64,000 nt of DNA, taken from NCBI RefSeq assembly GCF_932526225.1, contig NC_064037.1:5847703-5911702 (forward strand), read 5' to 3'. The translations under genes and the position numbers were made by a program. Shown here in pieces: positions 1 to 11,502 of the stretch. Below the pieces are notes generated by a model that worked only from the letters and a program-made list of their open reading frames with translations, was not told the DNA's origin and did not search any database. Numbering within the stretch: position 1 is the stretch's first letter; each line of letters opens with the position of its first letter. This DNA comes from Nematostella vectensis. Taxonomy: Eukaryota > Cnidaria > Anthozoa > Actiniaria > Edwardsiidae.

Positions 1-334
1 CTCTTGTCAAATTTGAATCCGAGCCCGAGATTTTCCTAGCTTATTTTCGGTTAACTTGCTCGAGGTATGTCATAAACATCAGTTAAAAAAAGAGTAAGTA
101 GAGTTACAATACAATCTTGCTACAAGGGGAAACCCGTATCATGGTAATAACATAAAACAGATAGCGTTTAACAAATCAGGAAACCAAAGGAAAATGTTCA
201 CATGACTTTGTTTGTAAGGATAAAAACACAAGGGCGACTTGGAAAAAGTCTAGCTCGGACACCGCGACCATTTCATTTCCCCTAGGGCAAGGTAGCCCTT
301 TGGTTTCAAAATTAGTTTTCTGTTTGTTCCGCAG

Positions 335-487
335 TGTCGACAGAAGTACGAGACGGCTCAGCTGCTGTTGCGCGGGCTTGAGAGCGACGCCCAGAAGGAC
401 ACAGATCTCGCTCTACTGCAAAAGTGTATCCTTGACATGTTAAGCCACGAGCGGGGCCCTCGAGTTAGGGGCGTAGCCAGTTTTTGA
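335..487 (+). CDS. possible exon of a gene entering from the left edge
   Basis: A pyrimidine-rich tract ending in CCGCAG at 329-334 looks like a good splice acceptor. The frame opening at 335 reads 50 codons to a TGA at 485-487 and begins CRQKYETAQLLLRGLESDAQ, an amphipathic, helix-like composition rich in Leu, Asp and Lys. The other frames give low-complexity Arg/Cys peptides. The upstream exons would lie outside the window. A GT at 424-425 could be a donor, which would make this an internal exon. If it is instead the last exon, its final codons and stop come from the short inverted-repeat element that starts near 467. I do not recognise the protein family. Confidence 0.4.
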   Translation, partial: CRQKYETAQLLLRGLESDAQKDTDLALLQKCILDMLSHERGPRVRGVASF

Positions 488-630
488 TAGGGGGAGACAT
501 GCATAGATATCTATAAGAAAAACGATAAAACACATTTTAAAGAAAAGCACCGTGTTTTTTTTATATTATTTCATTTAGGGGGTGGCAGGAAATGAGTACC
601 CCCTGGACACACCCCTAGCTACGCGCCTGG
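467..630. repeat. short inverted-repeat element, GGGGCGTAGCC/GCTACGCGCCT ends
   Basis: The left end GGGGCGTAGCCAG and the right end CTAGCTACGCGCC are imperfect inverted repeats about 160 bp apart, with G-rich and C-rich stretches next to each end. The same kind of ends occurs at 3586-3729, and the right-end sequence alone recurs near 10160 and 45670. I see no clean target duplication here. It is probably an old non-autonomous DNA transposon. Confidence 0.5.
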
Positions 631-3577
631 GAGTATCCATAAGCTAACCCTCTTGATATGGACAGTACACCCCGTTAAGTAATGCTCCATGTAAGAACTA
701 GGCAATCTAACGGCAAATGCACGCTGGCATGTCGAAAATGCCTTTGTTTATTCTATAAATTTGATTGGCCAAGAAAAACATAGCATAAGATTCTTGACAA
801 CACAACATGATTCATAATATTTTTTAATAATTTGGTTATAGGGTTAATCACTGTCTGATCCAGCTTTTCAGGTAAATTTTATGTGGGAAACCTTGTAAAT
901 ACAGACAGCTAACAGCTATTGTTCTGGCTTCTTCTGATCGTTTCACCACAGAAAATCACCTGTAATGTATATAGCAAAGGACATGTTATTCACGCAATTT
1001 CTTTAAAATCTTAATATCTTCTAAAAAAAAGATCCTATGTGTAAAAGCTATAATGTAGCTCTTTGCCGCAGGACAATGGGACTTTGCCTAGTTCTTGCAT
1101 AGATGATTACTTAATAAGGACGCACCAGGATCCTTATATTGTGCATCTTTTCGTTTTATGACTAGCTGTTCCCTCCTTGACGTCATGTGTGCAGATAAGA
1201 GAAGTGTCGACGAGAGATTGACTCAATTATCTCGACGTAGGACGAGCTCGATCAGTACTCGATGACACTCGTTTGGAGACCAACAGTTATTATTTATATA
1301 ATCAAAAATGCTCTTCACTCCACTGGAGACGATATGCTTCAAGTCTGTCACCCACATGGGTGAAGAGGCAAGCCCAGCCTTCCCAGCATGCATCATTTTA
1401 TAGAGTATTCTACGCTCTTCTTTGTACTATAAAGCTGTAGATGTAAACGAACGTCTAAAGCCAGGGTCACGGGGCTTAAGTACCTGACAAATGTTACGCT
1501 CTCACTGGTGTAGGGAATGGCCGCCAAAGTTTCAAGTGAGTTGGCCGGTTTTAGTGAAATCGATTTCCATTTTGTAGAAAAATATGTTTTTTATGTGTGT
1601 TCGACCGAATAATTGGGCGATAGGTGAAGCGTACATTTGTGTTTGGGTTGGTTATATTGTACAGAGGAATCCTGCTAAATAAGGGCACCTCGTCAGATAA
1701 CCCATGCACTTTCTGTTAATTTGAACCCGCCGGATCAGGAAACCCCATTGAAAGGGATCCCATAAGAGCCGTTGTTATAAGGCCACACCTTTGTTATTGT
1801 TTTAATTTAATATTGGAAGACAAATCAAGCAAATAATGCGATAAGAATAATCATCTGAAGTTTCATAATTTATTAACAAGGCTCAAGCGGAAATTTTGCC
1901 ATCAGGCGATTGAAATGGTTTCTTTTTCACACTTGGAATTTACTAGGGTAACAAAATGGCGGCTAAAAGAGATTTTTTAACGGCGTTCGACTGTACTACT
2001 AATTTGTTTTGATTGTTTCAGTCTTCAGTGTTAAAGGGTCGGGTCTAGCTATCGTATAAGGGAAGAGTAAGATAATATTTGAAATTTATTTATGGGTTCA
2101 TTGAACAAACCAGATGTCCTACTCTAGGGCGAAAAAAATACAAAGAAACAGAGAAAATAAAAGATAAAATGTAGTATATTGTATAAGGTTTTGTATAACT
2201 TGTAAATGGCATCCACCCAATCTATGTAAATATTTCGCTACTTTATTATCATGATTTTAAAGGCTCGTGGTTTACTATTAGTGACAATAAACCACAAATA
2301 AATGCCAATGTTGATTTTGTATGAGAAAACCGAGGTGGGGGGATCTGTGCGTCTACAGTCTTGAGAAGCGGCGTGGGACGATGGGGGCAAGTTTTTTCGT
2401 TAGCCGTCTTGTATAATACAGCCCTTCCCATCCCCATCCCCCTGCCCCCCCCCCCCCCCCACCTCCCCCCATCCCCGAGCATATATTCCCCTTATATATT
2501 CCCTATATTCCCATCCTGCTCCTATTTCATGGTGTTTTTTTCTAGCAATGACATAACTCGCTGAGTGTTCTTTAAGCCCTAAGAGGGCTCTACTCTCAAA
2601 GTAATGTCGTGACGCAAAAAAAAAAACGCATGGCGCCTGGATTACCTCAACCCACAGTAATGTTCAAATGTTAGTCATAACACAATAACAAAACCTTGAA
2701 TTGAACATTGTGCGATGGATCATGCTTTGAAATACTGCGTCATTAGATCGTGCTTCGGTCCTTCGCCTATCTAACTGATCTAACAAATTGCCTGCTTTTA
2801 ATCTTTATTATATATGATTCGGTTCTTTAGGCCTTCTCTGTAAAATTACCGAACGCTTTCCAATGTCTTGGACTCAACATTTCGTCTCTAGGGACGCGAG
2901 TGCTCCGAGTCCCAACATTAATAATATCACCATCAGAAAAATGACAGAAACACTGATTCGGGTTACCTGGTATTGTATTTTTGTTTTGAATGGTTTTGAA
3001 CGAATGCATATTTTAGTGAAACGAGTTCCTGACTACGAACCTGATATGCTCCTCCAAATCTCCGTCTTATTTTGAGACTAAGGGTTCATGGCGAATTTGA
3101 TTGGAAACAAGGATTTATTCATTTATATTTTACATTTTTTTTATTTTCTACAAAATTTGATTAACTTTCCATATAAAACGTGCTATTCAACTTGCCTAGG
3201 GTTCAAACTGTTTTGGAGCCTACAAGAAAGTATCTTTTCCCTCGGCGCTAACTTGGACATCCTTTTGATGCACATCCCTTGGCGCTGTTTTTTGGCTATC
3301 TGCACATGGGTAAATTATCTTATCTGAGTCACTTGTGATGCATAGTAAACTACGTCTAGTGAGATCTGTAATTCTTTACCTCTTCTGTTCAGGACTAGAA
3401 ATCTCTCAGCTACTTGAGTTAAGCTGAGATATCTCGCGGGATAAAGTCAGAAAGACATTCATCTCCGTAAATGCGATCACTCATTGGTTCTTGGCACTGT
3501 CGATAGGTAAATCATTATGCGATAAACGCACCAGTGGGTATAATATGCAAAAGATTTCCGCGGGCAAAATTACAGTA
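631..3577. other. gene-free stretch
   Basis: I see no supported coding exon. The stretch is AT-rich with a C homopolymer near 2445-2460. Short reading frames such as those at 2361-2564 and 2863-3075 have low-complexity or arbitrary composition and no splice context. Confidence 0.5.
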
Positions 3578-3585
3578 GTAATGCT

Positions 3586-3729
3586 ACGGCGTAGCCAAGT
3601 TTTTTAACAGGAGGGGGCCCAAAAGGCATTGTCTCCTGTGTTTTAGATAATGTCCCATACATTTACTGTATTTTGGGCTGCTAGAAGGGGGGGGCGTGCC
3701 CCATTGGCCACCCCCCTGCCTACGCACCT
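3586..3729. mobile_element. MITE-like element with 7-8 bp target duplication
   Basis: The left end ACGGCGTAGCCAAG and the right end CTGCCTACGCACCT form imperfect inverted repeats enclosing about 144 bp, with G- and C-rich subterminal runs. The sequence GTAATGCT lies directly on both sides (3578-3585 and 3730-3737), which fits an 8-bp target site duplication. An 8-bp duplication with GC-rich short inverted ends is typical of hAT-type elements. That assignment is inferred from the duplication length only. Confidence 0.6.
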
Positions 3730-4376
3730 GTAATGCTCTCAACCGCTCACTAGTGAGTTTTCACGATTTGTTCGGAGTAAAGATCCCTCTAGAAATACAA
3801 GATAAATCCTTTTTGAAGACGCACGTTTACCCATGTTTCTTCTAGCAGTTTCTTCTGGGTTTTTTTCCAGAAGCACAAGCTTCCTATATTCTCATTGAAT
3901 TTAATGACGTATCAATAGTTATTTTAGACTATAAGGTCACATTTCAAACTTTGCGCGCACCCTCCATGTAGTTCTGGCAACGCGCCTAGTTAACGTGTTC
4001 ATGTCCAAAGTCACCATATCGCATCAAATACTTCAAACTAGATAACTTCCCCCGTGTCTTTCCTGCCTGCTCAGCTTCCGTCTCCGTCTTCCTTTCTTTT
4101 GTCTTGACATTTATTCAACGGTAATGGTAGAATCATGAGATCTTTCTTCATCTATATGTTAATTGCCAGTCCACCATGGCTGTTTTTTTACACGCCAGTC
4201 CATTCAGATAATGATATACTGTTTTCCACGCAATTTGACAGTCTTTCAATTTTAAGCATATTCATCGCCCTCTTTCTTGAAACAGGACGCCACCTTCCAC
4301 CTCTTTCAACATAGTCCTTTTTGAGCACTACGAATAATTCTCCCACTTGCCTCCTAGTATCCAACAGTCCACATGT

Positions 4377-4888
4377 TCATTCAAACATAGACTCTACGAC
4401 ACCTTCCCTGAAGATTCGCTCCGATGCATATTTCTTAACTTTTAACCACAGCTTATCAGGGTTCTTATCATTCTTCCCACAATACTTGTCATAGTGCATT
4501 TTGTAAATGTTATCCCTGCCTTCAAATATGTTCATTTGTAGAATACTCATGATCCAGTTTAGCCTACAGGGTGCAAACTCCAATATCAAAGTTCCGTAAT
4601 CGTCAATAAAAGCGGCACGAAATTCCTCCCACGGCACATCATTGCGGGTCGGAAAATGCCTCACCCAGAAATCAAGTTCTTTGTCTTGTATGGTGGTGAG
4701 TTGCGAGCTCGCCCTTGTGCGTCGATGGAGACTAAAGTTGGAAATGCTATCCATCGAAATGCGTCGGTGTGATTTTCTGCCGATCGGCTCCAAGTGAGGT
4801 GCGTTACTTGGTTGATCACGTGATCCGTTCTCGTCCTCGCCTACCGATAAGCTGACCATCTCTGTCTCGATGCTTTGCTGTGAGTCGT
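4377..4888 (-). CDS. 3' exon of an unrecognised protein gene
   Basis: On the minus strand a good acceptor (TTTCTTGTCAG) precedes 4888, and the frame then runs to a stop at 4377, giving about 170 residues. The first part is acidic and Ser-rich and contains RRISMDSI, a sequence like a basophilic kinase site. The second part (LDFWVRHFPTRNDVPWEEF, then a region rich in Trp, Tyr and Lys) looks like a folded helical domain. The open frame continues upstream to 5006, past the acceptor, so an unspliced start at a Met near 4977 is also possible. The acceptor is phase 1. I found no matching upstream exon; the small open frame at 5009-5287 would need a different donor. I do not recognise the family and assign no function. 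Confidence 0.4.
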
Positions 4889-5009
4889 CTGACAAGAAAT
4901 CACTAATTATTAGTGAATTATAAAGCAAAATACACCCTCGAAAGTTTTGACATAGAGGCAACCTCTTGTTCTCCATGGATCCCACTCCTGACGCCAGCAT
5001 AATCATGCT

Positions 5010-6256
5010 TAATTATTTATACCTTGAAAATGAAATACATCAAATTGATATTTTTTACGCCCATTCAAAAAAGGTTCGAGGTTTCTCTTTTTTAGATCAG
5101 GATTTACAAAAATAGAGTTTATACGTGCTGTTGGTTGAGAAGTCTTTTGAGCGGCTATCAACACTACCTTCTGGTATACTTTTATCTTTGTTGTGTTTTG
5201 AAAACAAGCTATTTGAGGCAGCTTAAACACCTGGAAAATACGCAACTTCAAAAGCTTCCTTTTTCCTCTCTTAAGCCCGACGTCCATAAAGTTTTACTGC
5301 GCATTACTCGAATCATGAGATAAACACGCTTTGCCTCTGATGTGATATTTTAAGAACTTAGTGGCGTTTTTAAGCTCCCCATTAATAATATCGGCCAACA
5401 TAATAACCAAACGTCACCAGTAGCTCCTCCTACGACTTCCACTGTCTCTGTTATTTTTACTCTGCGAATCTCGGGTTAGGGAACTAAGTAAAAATTTGAA
5501 ATCGTATGGCTAATTTGACTACATCAGTATACGATGAGGCGATTTCATGGCTAAATTAGATATCAATTATTTAGAGTAAGTAATTGGCTGTGAGTGCTCT
5601 AGATTATGCTAAGAGATTTTTGGATTCAGATGTTAGGATTTGGTATTATGATATTGCGCGTCAAATAATAAGGGGAGAACTCAAGGCAAGCTATGAAATT
5701 TAGAAATAAAAACGAGCGAAAAAAAAATGTAAATATTGTAATAATTACAATGTAGACGTGGGCCATAGTTGAAATAATTTATCATGTTGCCTCATGGGCG
5801 AATAAATATCAATTAGCTTTCAATCTTTAAAGAAACCAATTTATTTTTGCCTAAAGCGAATTAGCTTTTGTCGCTTGTAATCATGCATGAATCGGCCATT
5901 GGTCCGCACATGCTTGTAGAACTCATTTTCTTGCTCTAATTCTATCCAATCGCTCTATCCAAATCCTTTATGTATGATTTAACTATACATCGATTAATGG
6001 CACACAAAAAATCAAAATATAGTCAAAGCAATTTAGTCTGAACATCACCACGGGCCGCGGGGCACCGCGAAAGACCAATATCATAACCTAGCGTGACTTG
6101 CACCAACTAGCGTGACTTGTTTATAGCGTGACTTGTCCAAAACGGCTTTGAGGAAAACAAAATATCACCATAGTATTATACAAATAAGATGAAAAGTGAG
6201 AGATTTTTCGGCTTCCACTCCCCCCCCCCCCCTTCCTCTCAGCCCGGCCCTTGAGT
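5010..6256. other. gene-free stretch
   Basis: No supported gene. It contains scattered AT-rich sequence and three copies of GCGTGACTTG between 6090 and 6135. The reverse complement of this word is the core of the repeat at 8936-9145. Confidence 0.4.
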
Positions 6257-6261
6257 ATGAA

Positions 6262-6586
6262 CAGGCCCGTAACCAGGATTTTTCTTGGGGGGAGGGGGGG
6301 TGCGAAATCCGAAAAAGTGGATTTTTCCGGGGGAGAGGGAGTAAGTTCTCTGATAAAAAATAGAAAACCCCCGAAAAAACAAAAAAGGGATTTTTTATGC
6401 CTTTGCAGTATCTCCACGGGACGTTTATTGTCGGATTTGGCTACATACCAGAGTGATCTAGCTTATGCTTTATAGTTTTGTCTACAAATAGCACGTCTAT
6501 TGAAAAACCGAAAGTGGACCTTCGGCCGTTGTGGGGAGAGGGGGGGGTGCGTTCGCACCCCCTGCACCCCCCTGGGTACGGGCCTG
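6262..6586 (+). mobile_element. CAGGCCCGTA-family MITE, copy 1 (full-length)
   Basis: The element begins CAGGCCCGTAACCAGG and ends CCTGGGTACGGGCCTG, which are inverted repeats of each other. The 5-bp sequence ATGAA flanks both ends (6257-6261 and 6587-6591), a perfect target duplication. The interior has a G-rich left part, a C-rich right part and a conserved core containing CACGGGACGTTTATTGTCGG and GTTTTGTCTACAAATAGCAC. The core is shared with copies at 34795, 41903 and 47441. There is no transposase frame, so the element is non-autonomous. The reading frames predicted across it on both strands are not genes. Confidence 0.85.
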
Positions 6587-6591
6587 ATGAA

Positions 6592-8935
6592 TATGCCAGC
6601 AGTGTAACCGAATTGTTCATATTCATCAAAATTGTTTTTTGACCATCAAAACGCATCCGTCACGCACGGAGGTAACGCAAAAAGGTCACGCAATGCATGG
6701 TTTTGTTTCTGACACAACACCTGGAAAGGATGTTGACACGAAAAAAGGAAATGAATCCCTGTTTGAAAAAAAAAACCGTACTATTATTTTCATGCTCCTT
6801 CTGGCGTTGTTATGCTTAAAACAGCGAACATGTTTCTTACCTTTATTACTTTTTTATTGTTATCATATTACCTTTGTTTTACGTGGCCAATAGTTATCCC
6901 ATCAAGTGCGCTAAAACCCGTATTTCAGTTATGATCTAATGCTGAATTTAAACACTGCATTCTGTACGTTTGTTTACCCTTGTACCCTTGGCTCCCAGAG
7001 GCTGTCCGTGAGGCCTGGGCACGACTAGCCTTTAGCGGTAAACCTTATCAATCAGTGAGGGAAAAAGTGCGCTAAAAAGAAATCAGGAAATACTTGCGGG
7101 TATTATAATGGATTGCACTTTTTTTCATTTGTTTGCTAAGGCAAAGCCTTTTCTATTATCGTTGAGTGAGCATTACAATGAAATCGTGGTCTTGATAACA
7201 TCTATCATTATCGCATATGGGAAAAGCTTTTTATTACTAGGCATTGTCATTTAGATTTGTGTTTTATAGTGTTGTTTTCTCTTTGAGGGCAATACAACAT
7301 CCATTAAATTTACACAGACAAGGCAATATGTCTTTGTCATACGAAATAATAACACTTTTCGTTTTTGTTAAGAAAGGTTACAATATAAAGTAGTTGTACA
7401 TGTATGGCACTATTCAAAACGCGTTTGATGTTGGATATTTTCCCCCTTTCATAGAGTCGTACATCCCTCTTTTTTACTACGGAAATATAACAAGAGTTGC
7501 TCTACAGTATTAATAAAAAGGAAGGTCTTACTCTAGCCAATATGGTACCAATATGGTACAAGCAAAAGTATTCCTTTGGCGTCATAACCGAACATTGCAT
7601 TTCCTGTGCAGAAGCTACGAAAAAAAACCCGCTCGTGGTTAGAAATCCTCCTAAGTGACGCACGCTGTCCAGCATCATCGATATATTTAACCCTAAAACT
7701 TTCTGCTAGAAAATTAGGTTTTCTTAAGGTAATGGTACCCACGCCTTCCTTGCCGTGCTAGAGAGCGAAAAGAGCGAACCTAGAACTTTTATCACACAAG
7801 GCAGCGTTCTGAATCAGCCCTTCTATCAAAATAGCACTGCACAGCAAAAACATGCTACTCCTATACACTTTTAATATTAAATAAATCATTATAATTCTTT
7901 TAGCAGCATTTCTTAGGGGTGTTCTGATTCTACTAACGTTTTTATTGCTTACTATATACAAGGACAAACTGTAGCTGTGAGCTGGCAAGAATATGATTTG
8001 TTTATTTTGACATTTATTTTAAAATATTTGTTTATTCTATTATTCCCGATGGACGGAAAAAATGCTTTCCCTTGCATTGGATTCGACCAGTTGTGTGCAG
8101 AGTTATTTTCTCGGAACACATTTTCACTAAATCCTAGATTATTACGTCTAAGCGACAAATTTAATATTCTCTTACCTCTCCATTTTCTCGAATTCAGCTC
8201 GTACACACAACTTCGTCGATTAAAGCAGTTGTGACATAACCCAAAAAGACTGCGCTTGGAAGCAAGCGACCTCTGCATTAACCACCCCATCCCTATGTAC
8301 AGCAGTTCCTTCTTCGATCCGCAGTCCATAGAGGTCTACGTTAATCTAAAGCTAGCGATGCAATATAGCCGTTTAAGCGGTCCAATATCTTCCATACTGT
8401 TCCGGTTATATTTCATTTCAGCGCGATATCATTGCGCGTGCCTAGGGGCAGACTAATGCAAAATTGTGTGGAATCCGTCAGGGCGACTTGCCCCCTTTAA
8501 ATTCAAATAAAACAAGTCAACCCACTCAAAGGTGCCTATCTAGATCGACTGCGTACAGTCCAAGCAATAAGGCTTTATGTAGATCAGATTGGAACAGGCG
8601 ACTGACACTTTGCATGTAAGCCTTTCTAGTGTAAAGTACTCGTAACATGAAAGAAAACCGACCGAGATAGCACATGAGAAATTACTCCCGCCATCTATCG
8701 CTTTTAAATAGCTGCCGTGGGCACAGACGAAATTGCAAGGAGCTAAAGCATGTACTGCTATCATCACTTTTTCATCTAGGGGCAACAAATTCCAAGGGAC
8801 TGTTTTGCAGCCCAGTTACCAGGGTAACGTGTGTGCCAGAAGTGCACGCAGTGTGGTCACAAGCCCTGCAACTGTAAGACAAGTTTAGGAGACACGTATT
8901 AGAACGTATTAGACAATTGGAGCGGTGTTACTAAC
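6592..8935. other. gene-free stretch
   Basis: No gene I can support. Opposed open frames around 7950-8330 overlap one another, match no family I know and lack a convincing splice context. Confidence 0.4.
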
Positions 8936-9145
8936 GTTGCGTCACGCAAGTCTAGCGTTACCAGTCACACAAACCATAAAACACGTGTTAGGTGACATGC
9001 TGACCAATTTGAGTATGTCACGCAAGTCAAGCGATACCAGTCACCCAGAATATAACACGTGTTACGTGACATATTGGCTAATTCATGTTAACTAATTTTA
9101 GCATGTCACACAAGTCAAGCGATACCAGTCACGCAAACGGTTAGG
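8936..9145. repeat. diverged tandem repeat, three units
   Basis: The words GTCACGCAAGTCAAGCGATA and CCAGTCAC, followed by ACACGTGTTA, recur at about 8940, 9017 and 9105 with units of roughly 76-90 bp. The repeated E-box-like ACACGTGT and the GTCACGCAAGTC word are the most conserved parts. No reading frame follows the repeat. Confidence 0.6.
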
Positions 9146-9339
9146 CATTTGTCACGTCACATATGTTCAGCGCCGCTAGGTGTTTAACATTAGTCACGCA
9201 AAAGTAGTATCTTCTCGTTGGTGGCATTTCTTTGGATGTGTAATGGTTTCAATGTTCGAATATAAGTTCCGTCAGTACTCAGACTGTCAGATAAGTCTAG
9301 ACAAAAGATCACAGACGTAAATCATCATAGCCTGGCCTT

Positions 9340-9442
9340 CGTTACCCTGGGTACCAGAGGCTCCATGCTAGATTGGTTCACTCTAAGCCGAATGGCAAGC
9401 AACGACCAAGTGACGCTTGGAGCCTAGTATCCGGGTAACCTG
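9340..9442. repeat. imperfect long hairpin
   Basis: GTTACCCTGGGTACCAGAGG near 9341 is an imperfect inverted match to the sequence ending in GGAGCCTAGTATCCGGGTAAC near 9439. This gives a possible hairpin of about 100 bp. It may be a relic of a foldback element. Confidence 0.4.
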
Positions 9443-9813
9443 AAACGTTCACTTCATGAATTCATGCATATGAGTCTCGGCCGCCATTTCTTTTGTGCTA
9501 GTCGCACGAGAGAGCTTAGGGAAAAACGTATTTCTGTTGGTTGTGCACACGGAACCATAAAAAGCATTCACTTGTTTGGAAGCCGAGGTGTTAATTGTTG
9601 TTATTTTGTTGCGGCGTTTAATCGAAGGTGTCTCTGCCCCAGACCTGGCTCTAGGCTCTGTCCTTAACGGTGATGTTTTAAAAGAAAATAAATATCTTGA
9701 CAAATGTTGTTTAAATTTGAGGTGCAGCTGTTTCCTGAGAAAGTATCATATTTGTTATGAAGTACATACAGCACAAAGGCGTGTAAAGGACAAGCAAAGC
9801 CCGCTCAAGCATA

Positions 9814-10104
9814 GCTGGCAAAAGGCTGGTATGACGCCTGGCCTAGCAATCCTGCAAAAGGCTGGTATGACGCCTGGCCTAGCAATCCTGCAAAAGGCTG
9901 GTATGACGCCTGGCCTAGCAATGCTGCCAAAGACTTGTATGACGCCTGGCCTAGCAATCCTGCAAAAGGCTGGTATGACGCCTGGCCTAGCAATGCTGCC
10001 AAAAGGCTGGTATGACGCCTGGCCTAGCAATGCTGGCAAAAGACTGGTATAACGCCTGGCCTAGCAATGCTGGCAAAAGGCTGGTATGACGCCTGGTCTA
10101 GCAG
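9814..10104. repeat. 36-bp tandem array, about 8 units
   Basis: Units start at about 9821, 9857, 9893 and every 36 bp to about 10073. The core is AAAGGCTGGTATGACGCCTG followed by GCCTAGCAATCCTGC. Because 36 is a multiple of 3, frames stay open through the array on both strands (12-residue units such as KAGMTPGLAILQ on the plus strand). I read this as a minisatellite and not as a coding repeat: the flanks show no gene structure and several frames are equally open. Confidence 0.85.
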
Positions 10105-11499
10105 GGTGACTGCAGGGTGACTGCGCCTCCCCCCCCCTACTCCCCCCCCTATTCCCGGGTACGCGCCTGGAGCTGGCAGTGTTTGCACACCGTGTTTTAA
10201 GGTGCCGTGAAGCAGTTCAACAACTACATTTTCTTTGTCTTGTGGTCAGCCGAGAAATGCTGGCTTCTGTTTGTTGGCGCCGTTTACACGGGGAGTAAAC
10301 AGAGTAAACGTGGTGAAAACAGACCAGTTTATTAGATTGACTACGTCTGCAGACAGGAAGCTATAGTGATCTCGACTTTTAACGAAAGGGCTTTTTATCA
10401 TTAAATCCGCTGATAGGTCTTTTCTTGTGGTGTTTGTTGTTTTTCCGGTATATTTCCCTGGGGCGTTTAAGACAGAATTCTTTTTTTGGTTTGGCAGTAA
10501 CGTCTATCTTGGCCTATCTTTGATCTTGATACCATAATAAAGCAAATTTCCCAAACGAAATAATAATTCTCAGCGTTGAAAATATAATCCGAAAACATAC
10601 GAAATAATTGTTAAAGGCTAAGCTTCGGAATACAATTATCGAACACAATCAACAAAGCTCAACTAAAAAAATATACGGAGAAAACCTTTTCTTGTCTATT
10701 TTCATATTTATTAAGAATGCATGCGAACAGCGTTAGCAATTTTTTAAAATATTTTCTTTATCATCCCTTATTTTTGCCGCGTTTAACCTACACAAAATTA
10801 AGAGTCAACCGTATTATGACTCTATACAAATTTCTTATCTGCTGTTTTCGTAATTTGGCGCGCATTCAAAGATTTCAAAAAATACTTGCTCGATATTGTT
10901 TTACACCACTGAAAATAACATATCGACCCGAAAAAGGAGGCATCATCTTGTATGGCCACCTAGCGAAATCGCATCATTCAATTCTAATATTTATACTTGT
11001 AAGTGCTCAGAACTTACCAGAGCTTGATTGATGCACTTGTGCCGGCTCAGAGAAGCTTCGCTTACGTCTGCTACTCTGAAAAACCTTGAGCATGATTCGG
11101 GCTTGTTATGGGCACAAAATTTTAAGTTTCTGTCTACCCTAATTTCACAACAGCTCCTCAGGCATACGATGGTCAGGAATCAGAAAAACTCAAGAGCGTA
11201 TATTTAAATATTCATTATATGCAAGGATCAGAATCGCCCGTATTACACAGTATTAATCTATTTACATGTTGGTACAAGGTAAAAAAATAATGAAGTGATT
11301 CATTCATTTTCATTCATTTTTTTATTTTGCACTATTTTGAATAAGATAAAGAATATTTGGATACAGGTAGAAAAAAGGGGAAGTTAACTATTTACGGTAC
11401 TTAAGAAGAAAAAAAAATTTAAGGTGCGCAGTGACCATAGAAGCATAAGCTTTCGAGATGGTCACTGCCACAGTCAGATTTCGAGGGTCTTACAGGATA
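10105..11499. other. gene-free stretch
   Basis: It starts with C-rich sequence ending in a GGGTACGCGCCTGG word, which resembles the right end of the element at 467-630. The rest is AT-rich. The open frame at 10717-11031 has no recognisable features. Confidence 0.4.
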
Positions 11500-11502
11500 T
11501 TA

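Noticed and set aside
2249-2564. Opposed frames around a C homopolymer
   Set aside because: Low-complexity Pro or Gly peptides created by the homopolymer.
6121-6656. Three open frames on both strands
   Set aside because: They lie within or overlap the MITE at 6262-6586 and its G/C runs.
7952-8329. 125-codon minus-strand frame
   Set aside because: No family resemblance, opposed by an open frame on the other strand, no splice context.
9576-10052. 158-codon frame with 12-residue repeats
   Set aside because: The repeats follow from the 36-bp minisatellite; the opposite strand is equally open and no gene structure surrounds it.
9814-10104. CRISPR-like spacing of repeats here and in the other arrays
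   Set aside because: The units are contiguous tandem repeats without unique spacers, and the genome is animal.
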